Assembly (NCBI RefSeq): GCF_001659605.2
Contig: NC_035168.2
Span: 6,504,058 to 6,568,057 of the forward strand
Direction of reading: 5' to 3'
DNA: 64,000 bases
Origin: Manihot esculenta
Taxonomy: Eukaryota; Streptophyta; Magnoliopsida; Malpighiales; Euphorbiaceae
The notes beneath the pieces are model-generated. The model was not told where the DNA came from. It made no database searches and worked only from the letters and a program-made list of their open reading frames with translations. A program made the translations under genes and the position numbers. Positions 54,472 through 64,000 of the stretch are shown in pieces. Position 1 is the first letter of the stretch. Each line of letters starts with the position of its first letter.

Positions 54472-57400
54472 AAGAACTTATTAGTTTCAATTTAGATGCT
54501 TTTCACGTGAATTTAATTTATTTATTTATATATTTATATTATAAATTTAAATTATAATAAAAAAATATTATATAATTTTTAAATACTATTATTATTAACA
54601 AATTAATTTCAGTATTTTTATATATTTATTAAAATATTTTTATTTTTTTCTGTCAACACAATAATTTTTTAATTTTTTTAAATTAAAAATATATAAAAAT
54701 AAGAGATAATTTTTAAAATGTAATTTTACTCTCAAATAAAACTCTTTATTTAATTTATGTATATTATCATTATTAATAAATCAGTCACTATATTTTAAAA
54801 ATTTATTAAAACGTTTTTATCATTTCTCAAATCTATTAAAATGTTTTTATTTTTTCTCAAATTTATTAAAATATTCTTTATCTTTTCTCTCTATCAATGA
54901 TTCTTTCTTCTCCTCCTAAAAAAAAAAAAGAAAAATCCAAAAAGAAAGAGGAGAAAAAGGAGAAAAAGGAGGGTGATTTGTTTTTTGTTATAGAGACTGA
55001 CTTGTTGATAATGATAATATTTAGGAATTAAATAATAAATCTTTCTAAAGAAATTAAGTGAAAAAATTTAAATATAAATAATAATAAAAAATTAAAATTT
55101 AAACCTATTATGTTTATCTTAATTTTAATTTTTTAATATTTTGATGTCATTTAAAAAAATAAATTTATTATTAAAATTATTTAATAATTATATTATTATA
55201 GTTAATAAATTAATTGATATTGTAATTTATTTTTAAAAAAGAGTAGATTATGATACTAATATTATTTAATATTTAATTTAAAATTTAAAATATAATTCTT
55301 ATTATCTAATAGTTTTATATTACTAAAATTAAAACGTTTAAATATGTTATGTTAATAATTTTGATAGAATACAAATTTAGCATATATTTTTTTTCTTTAT
55401 CATTAATTTAGGTGATTTTCTATTAATTTTGTACTTTTATCATATTTTTTAGAAAAATAAAGTATAAAAAAGATAAGTCAAAATCAATAAAAAAAAATAG
55501 TGGCTGAACAGACTTGACAATAAATTTATCTAAGTTTCTGGACAAACCTCCAAATAAAGTTTGTCCAAATAAAAGCATAAACACACCTGACGTGGATAAA
55601 GAAATAAAATTAGATTTTTTCATTAAAAAATGCGTGATTTCACACGTTTCAATCCAAATTTCACGGCATGATATTTTTCAAAAATAAGAAAATCTCCACT
55701 CCTCTTAAAAAATAAATCAAGAGAATTAAATCATTAAAAATATTTAAATCAAACTCTTTTAGGAAGAAATTTCAAGAGGATTGCTCAAAAGTTGCAATTT
55801 AGACATCTTTTTAATAGCAACAGCCAACATGCTCTCTTCTGGCCAAATTTCTCTCTTTTTTTCATGTTTTCTTACAGTCACGTGTGACTAATATCTTTAA
55901 TTCTAATTGATGATAGGTTGAAATTTCAGTTTTTTCATAAATTGTGAGATCTAAATATTATTATTCATCTTTTATTCTTCTAATATTTATGCAATTTCAA
56001 TTGTTAATTTACTAATAAGACCCGTTGTTCATATTTTCAAAGTGATATATTGTTAGTTTGATTAGTGTAACCAATTAATGAATTGTATAATTTAATTTAA
56101 ACTCACCACGCGGTTTGATTTGTTTGTTAGAACTGTGTCTCTCTAATTCTTAAGACAGTTGATAAATTAAATCTAATAGACATTTTTTAGGTTGTGAGAT
56201 CTTTACATTATTGTTTATCTTTTGTCTTTCAATATTTATACAATTTTAGTTATTATTATTGCTTTTTTAATTTACCAATAGGGTATGTTGTTCATATTTT
56301 CAAGGTGATATATTGTTAGTTTGATTAGTGTAACCAACTAAGGAATTATATTGACATGGAGCAACTAGGTTTGGACTTTACAGCAGACTTGGACCGACCC
56401 TAATTTTTGCTGCTGACGTCCGATGGAGACCCATGATAACTTTTCGAAAAAAATATTTTGAGACGCACGACTTTTAAAAGTATGACGAGGGCTATAGGCC
56501 TGTCACAAAGTTCGATATGGAAATTCTATTATTTAGGGGGTCAATTTTGTATTTTAATTAATTTTTTTAAATATTTTATATATTTTCATAATTTTGCATA
56601 TTAAGGTTTTATTTCTATTATAAATAGTTTGTCCCTTGACTATTAGGGTTTTGTTTCTATTATTTTGACCATGATCAAAATCAAAATGGGATGCTATGTG
56701 GCATAAAATTTTATTATTTTATTTATAGTTGCTGATGTGGCTCAAAATATCATAATAATTAAAATTTTAAACCTTTCACTTTTTTGTCAAATATAGCTTA
56801 ATTTTAAAGACCTTTATTAATTATAGTTAGTTGACTAATTTTAATATAAATTAATTAAAATTAATAGTTTTTTATTTAAAAAATAAAAATTAATATTTAT
56901 TTTACTTAGTATAATAACAATTTTTTCTCTCCTTTCTCACATTAGAGTTTTTAAATATTTTTATGAAATAGATAATTTTTTATATAAATGAATAAAAAAT
57001 TGAAATAAAAGCAATGAATGCGAAGAAATTTCAGTTGAAAAAAGTAAAGTAATTTCCTAGTAATTTCAATAAATTGATACTAGTTGCAGAGATGTTTCCA
57101 CAACTTATCTCCTTTTATTCCTAATTAAATTGGTTGATGTTCGCTAATTAATCATAAGAAATAAATAATAAAAAAAATATTTATTAAATTTAATTTATCA
57201 AAAAATTTAAAAATTAGAGAGAATTTATTCTAATCAATAAATTCAATACGTGACTTGTTTAAATTAGATTATATAATTTCTTAATGAGTTTACGCTAATT
57301 GTTACTAAATGTTAAACATCTCAAACAATTATAGATTCAATAATTCAAATTAACTGTACGTCACTTTTGTTAAATGAGTAATAAACTTTATTGATGAATT

Positions 57401-57840
57401 AATAAAATAATAAAAAAATAATAATATAAATTAGAATCAATAAATATATACAAATAAATTTAGATCTCATAATTTATAAAAAAATTAAAATTTTAATCTA
57501 TTTTCAACTAGAAACAAGAGAATTACTTTATACATTTTTTTCTTGGAAAGTATAAAAATTACAGTAAAAAAAATTGGTTCCTGCCCAAAAACGTAATGTT
57601 TAAATACAAACAAAATTTTATAATAAAATTTAGTTTTGATTTGCTTTCAGAAAAGGTGAAAAGGTCATAAACTTAAGTTTACTTCCAGAAAAGGAGAACG
57701 AGGCATAAATTTTCTTGGTTTTCACAGTTTATTAATAATAAAAAGTTGAGTATGCTAGTTTAGTTTCAAATTTTATTAATTTATTACTCTAATCTATTTT
57801 AAATATTTGTACAGTGATGTAAGTTTTCCTTTATAGTCTG
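54472..57840. repeat. AT-rich duplicated block, middle copy (second part)
   Basis: 54472-54805 matches 7435-7772. 55000-55390 matches 59640-60005. 56670-56740 matches 45967-46030, 56800-57590 matches 63237-64000, and 57610-57800 matches 46030-46200. 55400-56660 has no clear partner in the window, apart from two near-identical internal stretches (about 55970-56060 and 56215-56345) that look like a tandem duplication. No gene. Confidence 0.65.
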
Positions 57841-57898
57841 TGACTCGATATTTTCGCATTTTTCTTTCTTAAACTTAACTTTTTCTTTCTCCTTTCCC

Positions 57899-58747
57899 AT
57901 GAAAAACGATCTGCGTCAATTGACTATCTATGAAAAAGAAGATGATGTTGTCCCTATTAAGAGTTTTAAAAATATTTCGATCGTCACTTGTGATTTCTGT
58001 ATGATGAAAATATTTTTCATATGCAATTCAATCAATTTTTAGAACATGCAGACCTCTTTGGCAGATTTATAGCTGCAATTCTCGAACAATTAATATATTG
58101 AAGGATTTGGTTGCTAGTTACAAGCCGGACATTTTATTTTTGATGGAAACAAAAACTCCTAGTTCTCATATGAAATTATTTTAGTAGTTTTTATATTTTG
58201 ATAGTTGCTCCTCAGTCAATGGACAGGGATTGGGAGGAGGTCTTTCGTTAATGTGGAAGAGTTACGGGTCTGTTTATGTGGTTGACTTTTCTTCAAATTT
58301 TATTGATTCGGTTGTTTCGGAAGATAATGTTCAATGGAGGGTTACTAGTTATTATGAGTTTTCAAAATCGCAATGATGACGTCACTTTTGGAATCTTATT
58401 TGAGTTTTATTTCATATAAACTCTCTTTCGTGGTTTTGTTCGGGAGATTTTAATGATTTATACTCGAGAGATGAGAAAGAATGAGGAGTATTTTTGCCAA
58501 ATTATTTTATGTAGGGGTTTAGACAAGCACTTGAGGAGCATTTTTGCCGAATTATCTTATGTAGGGGTTTGATTTTAAATGATTATAAATCTTTGTTAAA
58601 CTCTAAAATTAATTTATCTATTAGATGAATTCGTTGTAATGCTACTCTAACTGCTCATACTTTGGCTAGAGAATCTATCTAAGTATAATCGTTTTTCTGT
58701 TTGTGATGATATCCTTTTCTGTTTGATGGAATTTTATTAATACAATC
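57899..58747 (+). pseudogene. LINE relic: endonuclease fragment joined to RNase H tail
   Basis: 58073-58190 reads SRTINILKDLVASYKPDILF then LMETKTPSS, and 58199-58375 reads GQGLGGGLSLMWKSYGSVYV then DNVQWRVTSYY. Near 58426 it reads SLSWFCSGDFNDLYSRDEKE, whose GDFND is the conserved motif of the plant LINE apurinic-type endonuclease. Stops and a frameshift interrupt it. About 58632-58670 reads RCNATLTAHTLARESI, like the end of the RNase H domain of plant LINEs, so RT is missing. An ATG at 57899 opens a short frame (LRQLTIYEKEDDVV) that could be an ORF1 remnant. A 45-bp piece is duplicated at 58478-58571. The relic ends where the AT-rich block begins (about 58748). Confidence 0.75.
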
Positions 58748-59426
58748 AGTAGTTTTCAACCAACAGTTATTTTTATATTTATTATTTCATCTATCTCATA
58801 ATTTTTATTTATTTTATTTTTTCAGAAGTATTAACGAATATAATTTTTTTATTAATTTTTCAATTATATTCATATTAAATATATTAAAATTCATTAAATA
58901 TTAAGAGATATTTTTTAAAAAATTTTAAAAATAAGATAAAATTAAATAAATTTATAATAGTGAATTTATATGTTATCATAATTTATAAAAAAAATTGATA
59001 ATAATTTTGAAATAAAAAAATGAACAGAAATGATGAGACAGAAGAGAAGAAGTATGTTTTTGCTGTTCAATTGATGAGACAGTAGAAAAGAGTAACTTAT
59101 TTTATAAGATTCTAACTATATAAATAATAGTAGGTATATAAAAAATATAGTTTAAATGATAAAAAATAAAAATATAAAAAAATTATAATAAAAATAAAAT
59201 ATAAAATTTTTTTAATGATTAATTTTAAATTTTACTGTCATATTAAAGTAATATAATATTCAAGTGATAATTTTATAAATTTTTTAATGATATATGTAAT
59301 AATAAAATATTATTGAAATAATTTTAAAAATTAAATTTTAATTTAAAAAAATTATAATAAAATTAAAAGTATATAATTTTTTTACCATCTGACTCATTTG
59401 TTAAAATTAGCTAAAAATGTTAACTT

Positions 59427-59523
59427 TACACGGAAGTAGGTGGAAACATCATAACTATGTACGAGAAGCCATTTAATATGACACGGAAGTTGGTGGAAAC
59501 ATCATAACTATGTACGAGAAGCC
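59427..59523. repeat. local tandem duplication
   Basis: ACACGGAAGTAGGTGGAAAC through TACGAGAAGCC is present twice, about 53 bp apart (one T/A difference in GTTGG). The left copy of the block (near 7213-7257) has it once. Confidence 0.8.
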
Positions 59524-60669
59524 AAAAAAAAAAACATAGAATAATTTAATTTTTTTATTATATTTTTATCAGCCGTTAACAGAAACAAAAAACTAAAGAC
59601 GTTTTAATAGATTTTAAAAAACCATAGAGATTTATAAAAACTCACTTGTTAATAATGATAATATTAAAAAATTAAATAATAAATTTCTCTAACGTATTAA
59701 GTAAAAAATTTTAAATATAAATAATAATAAGAAATTAAAATTTAAACTTATTATGTAATACTTAATTTTAATTTTTTAATATTTTGATGTCATTTAAAAA
59801 AACATAAGTTTATTATTAAAATTATTTAATAATTCTATTATTATAGTTAATAAATTAATTGATATTGTAATTTATTTTATTTTTTTACAAAAGAGTAGAT
59901 TATGATACTAACATTTATAAATCTTATTATCTCGTAGTTTTATATTACTAAAATTAAACATTTAAATATGTTATGTTAATATGTTTGATAGAGCATAAAT
60001 TTAGCATATATTTTTTTATCACTAATTTAAATAATTTTTTTATTAATTTTATATTTTTTGGTACAGTTCTAATATTATTCTATATTTTTCGATTCTGGTT
60101 TAATTCTAGTATCACTTTTTATTTAGGTTTCAATTTTAATACGATTCTCAAATTTTATAATAAAATTTAAATTTTAACGAAATAATTAAAAACTTTAACG
60201 AAATAATTAAATATTTCTAAAATAATATTAATATTATTTATATTAAACTAACAAATCTCTCATTTCAATTTTAAAATAATATCAAATATCCACAATATCA
60301 TATAATATTTTTATTTAAAATATATCAAATACTAAATAATCAAATATAATATAATCTTTATATTATAATTTTTAAACTCTTAAAAAAAAAAAAAAACAGA
60401 AACTCCGAATAGAAGTTTTCAAAAACTTTATTGCAATATTTTTACATAAAGTAAATTTCTATTATTTGTCCGATATATTGTAAATTTATTTAGTTTTTTT
60501 TATATTTTTTATATTTTTTTACAATAAAACTATATAATTTTAAATAAAACTACTTGTATCTAAAATTATATAATTTAACTGAATAGTATTTTTTAAAATA
60601 GTTAGAATTATTTTAATTTAATTTTTTTAATTTTATTAAATTATATTTTAGTAATATATAATTTAATTA

Positions 60670-60670
<1 letters not shown>

Positions 60671-60706
<36 letters not shown>
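60671..60706. repeat. (AAT)n microsatellite
   Basis: About a dozen uninterrupted AAT/TAA triplets. The corresponding place in the left copy (near 4320-4350) has a shorter AT-rich run. Confidence 0.9.
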
Positions 60707-61789
60707 TACAAATACATATATACATATATGTAATTGATTTTAATAATTTATACTCTATTAATATGACATAATCTATTTAAATAGAACAAAATATAATTAA
60801 TGAATTAAATTAGTTGAATTATAATCTTATAAGCTTTTAATAATTGATTAGTGACTAAAATATATAATAATTTTATATATACATATAGATACTAATAACA
60901 ATTATAAGTATATATATATATGTATAATTATCATAATAATTTATATTCTATTAATATAATTCTATTAATATTGAGGTAGTATATATACGAACTTTAATTA
61001 ATTAATTAAATTAATTAAATTATACTATTATAAATATTTAATAATTAAGCAATAATTAAAAGATACAATAATTTTATATTATTATTATATACGTATATAA
61101 ATAATAATAACCGTTATAAATATATTTACTTATATATAATTATTTTAATAATTTATATTCTATTAATATAATTCAAATAGTGTATATATTATATATATAT
61201 ATATGTAATATATTTAAATAGAATAAACTATAATTAACTAAATAAAATGGTAAGAAATATTTAATAAAAATATTTATAATTTCAGCCTATTTTTAAGTGG
61301 TATTAAATAATTTTTAAATAAATTATAAATTTTTATAAAAAAATATTTTTAAAAAAAATTACACTTTAAAAAGTTTGACTACCCACTACTTTTAAAGTAA
61401 TGTCTATAATGTATGAAAAAACTATAACTTTGGATGAATTAAATATAAAAGGATTTATACTTCATTCGTATCGTCAAAGATTCAAGTATTATTGAAAATA
61501 TTTTAGATAATTGAAATATTTATTTTTCATCTAACATATTCACTGGCGAAATTATAGATGGATGGACTGATTATAGAGAAATATAAATGTTTTGATTTTA
61601 AAAATATAAGAACCGATTTATTAATTACGTTAAAACTAAGAGAATAAAATATAATTTATTTTAAAATTAAATAAAATTATCATAGTCCATTTATATATTA
61701 ATAATAATATAAAAAGAAAAAATAAATAATATTTTGACACGATTAATTAAATATTGCAACACAATTAATTAAATAATTTGGTTTAGTTA

Positions 61790-62275
61790 GATAAGGGCAG
61801 GGGTGAGCAGAATCCGGTTCAAACCGAAAAAACCGACCGAACCGAATCGATTTGAAAATTTGATTCGGTTTTTTATACATTTCGGTTCGGTTCGGTTTTA
61901 AATTTCAGAAATTTTGGTTATTTCGGTTCGGTTCGATTTTGATCAGAAAAAACCGAAAAAACCGAACCAAACCGATTAGGGATAATAATATGTTTTTTCA
62001 ATAATATAGAGAAATTAAATTATATTAAAATTAAAATATTTTAGTTAAAATTTAAAATACTAAAAATAAAGTGTAAAAAATTAAAAAAATATTAAAAATC
62101 GAAACCGATCAAACCGAACCGAATCGAACCGAATCAGACCGGTTCGGTTCGATTCGGTTTCTGACCAAAATCGGTTCGGTTCGATTTTCATAAAAACTAA
62201 AATTTCGGTTTTCAGTTTATTTGGTTCGGTTCGATTTTGAACCGAACCGACCGAATGTTGACCCCTAGATAAGGG
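61790..62275. mobile_element. hAT-like MITE (470 bp) with 8-bp target duplication
   Basis: The element is 61798-62267, from CAGGGGTGAGCA to TGTTGACCCCTA, imperfect terminal inverted repeats of the hAT style. It is flanked by GATAAGGG at 61790-61797 and 62268-62275. The interior is rich in CCGAACCGAA and TTCGGTTCGG, which form internal inverted repeats, with an AT-rich centre. The paralogous left block is an empty site (TATAAGGGTAAGC at about 5056). No coding sequence. Confidence 0.88.
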
Positions 62276-64000
62276 TAAGCTTCAATTATCAAGAAATTAT
62301 TTGGCATAATGGCATGATAAAATAGAAAGAAGGGTGAGATTAAGAAAAATATGTAGTATTAATTTTTTTAAAAAAAGTAATAAATATAATAAATTTCAAT
62401 AAAAATGCCCATATTGCCCCTAAAAAAATTAAGGGGGGAAGTAGATTGAAAATTAAATGAAAGAGATTTGAAATTTATTGTTGAAAAATGAGAGTCCTGA
62501 ACACGTCCTAAAAGTGAATTTTAATTAGTTTTACCAAACTCTCTGAATGGAAAATCATTTGTTTAATTGGATACATAGATTTGTCAGAATGCTTTAATTG
62601 GAAAACCTATGATCATATGGTGGCATTAAGTAATTGTATAATTTTGGAAATAATATTACAATTTGTTATTTTAAAAATTACCATTATTCACACGTTTATC
62701 TTGTGTTTTGAATAATTTATTAATATCTATAAGTTTTAATTTGTTAGAAATTTTAAATTTTATATCAATTTTTAAAAATTATTTTAATATATTTAGAGCA
62801 AAGTATTTTTTTTAAAATTAACCATTTTAAACAAGTTTGAATATTAGTACAGTAGCTTATTGACCGTCAATTTAAAATAATCGTATACACTGTATATTAA
62901 AAGCTAAATTATCTAGAAAATTCAAACTTTTACCTGTTTACATGAAAAAAATTTAAATAAATTTTTATAAAATTATACATATTTTATTTTTAAATATTTT
63001 CTAAATAAAAAAAATTAAATTCCTTAATTTTAAAGAAAAAATTGATAAAATATAAATTAACTGAATGAAAATTTTGCAAAATTCATCATTTCAAACGAGG
63101 ATGCATCTGTCAATTTTAACTAATTCTTTTAGTTTTATCAACTTAAACCTAATTTGAAAAGTTTATATTTATTTTGGCCCATGATCAAAACCAAAATGGG
63201 ATGCTGATATGGCATAAAATTTTATTATTTATTATTTTATTAATTATACTTAGTTGACTAATTTTAATATAAATTAATTAAAATTAATAGTTTATTATTT
63301 AAAAAATAAAAAATAATATTTATTCTACTTAGTATAATAACAATTCTTTCTCTCCTCTCTCACATTATAACTTTTAAATATTTTTTATGAAAATTATTTA
63401 TGAAATATATAATTTTTTATATAAATGAATAAGAAATTGAAGTAAGAGCAATTAATGCGAAGAAATTTCAGTTGAAAAAAGTAAAGCAATTTCCTAATAA
63501 TTTCAATAAATTGGTTAACTAGAGATGTTTTCCACAACCTATCTCTTTTTATTTGTAATTAAATTAGGAGATATTCGGTGATTAATCAAAATAAATAATT
63601 AAAAAAATATTTATTAAATTTAATTTATCAAAATATTTAAAAATATTGAGAGATTTTATTTTAATCAATAAACTCAATCACGCGGCTTGTTAAATTAGAT
63701 TATGTAATTTTTTAATCAATTCACACTAATTGTTATTAAATATCTCAAATAATTACAGACTCAATAATTCAAATTAACTGTATATTATCTTTGTTAAATG
63801 AACAATAAATTTTATTGATCAATTAATAAAATAATAATAATAAGAATTAGAATCAATAAAAGTATACAAATAAGTTTAAATCTCATAATTTATAGAAAAT
63901 TGAAATTTCAATTTATTTCTAACTAAAAACAAAAAAATTATCTGTATATTATTTTCTTGAAAAGTATAAAAATTACAGTAAAAAAAATTAGTTACTGCCA
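62276..64000. repeat. AT-rich duplicated block, rightmost part
   Basis: 62276-62505 continues the match to 5064-5290. 62513-62640 and 62893-63240 match 45520-46030, with about 250 bp extra at 62641-62892. 63237-64000 matches 56800-57590 and is still matching when the window ends. No gene. Confidence 0.7.

Larger units (their letters stand above)
58748..61797. repeat. AT-rich duplicated block, right copy
   Basis: 58756-59070 matches 5347-5640 and 59080-59475 matches 6850-7265, so about 1.2 kb with the exon fragment is missing here. 59640-60005 matches 55000-55390. 60062-61797 matches 3942-5060 with an extra piece near 61150-61560. No gene; the longest frames are AT-rich chance frames. Confidence 0.7.

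Noticed and set aside
55423..60170. Short frames at 55423-55623 and 59973-60170
   Set aside because: Phe/Ile/Leu/Asn-rich translations of AT-rich DNA with no start context, homology or conserved copy in the duplicated blocks.

Overview
The window is plant nuclear DNA, almost certainly from a eudicot. It holds intron-bearing gene sequence, very AT-rich intergenic DNA, and a dense nest of Ty3/gypsy LTR retrotransposons of two plant lineages (Tekay/Del-type chromoviruses and Tat-lineage elements). I cannot name the species from the sequence alone.

Layout. 1-1570: the 3' exons of an unrecognised nuclear protein gene on the + strand, with two possible ends. 1571-7772: AT-rich DNA; from about 3942 it is a block that recurs, rearranged, at 45346-47319, 54472-57840 and 58748-64000, and it carries the last exon of an unidentified gene as a fragment. 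7773-17404: minus-strand chromovirus A with 2.3-kb LTRs. A second primer-binding site and leader fragment lie beyond its 3' LTR, as in a recombined tandem array. 17405-23133 plus 42441-45345: plus-strand Tat-lineage element T1, which has lost its 5' end where A abuts it. T1 is split by plus-strand chromovirus B (23134-42440), and B is split in its pol gene by minus-strand chromovirus C (30201-40040). The C insertion is dated by a perfect 5-bp target duplication (GAGCC) and by the outer reading frame resuming after it. 45346-47319: AT-rich spacer. 47320-54471: minus-strand Tat element T2, an inverted partner of T1. It lacks RT, RNase H and integrase and carries a 632-bp fold-back element in gag. 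54472-64000: AT-rich repeats, a LINE relic (about 57899-58747), a hAT-like MITE (61798-62267) and a microsatellite.

How the parts work together. Each chromovirus has the order LTR, tRNA-Met primer site, gag with CCHC knuckle, protease, RT, RNase H, integrase, chromodomain-like tail, polypurine tract, LTR. All copies have stops or frameshifts; B is the least damaged. The Tat elements have the order LTR, primer site, gag, protease, RT, RNase H, second (archaeal-type) RNase H, integrase, a 38-bp tandem repeat, an antisense ORF, LTR. No element looks autonomous as it stands. The inferred order of events is: the AT-rich array; T1 and T2; B into T1; C into B. The fold-back in T2 and element A beside T1 are later than the Tat elements. 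They meet gag at almost the same nucleotide.

The most unusual items are the fold-back element with LTR-like termini and a 5-bp duplication, the T1/T2 inverted pair with a long ORF antisense to each element, and the dense TTCGGCGGCCGAA motif clusters in the chromovirus LTRs, where LTR-to-LTR deletions concentrate.
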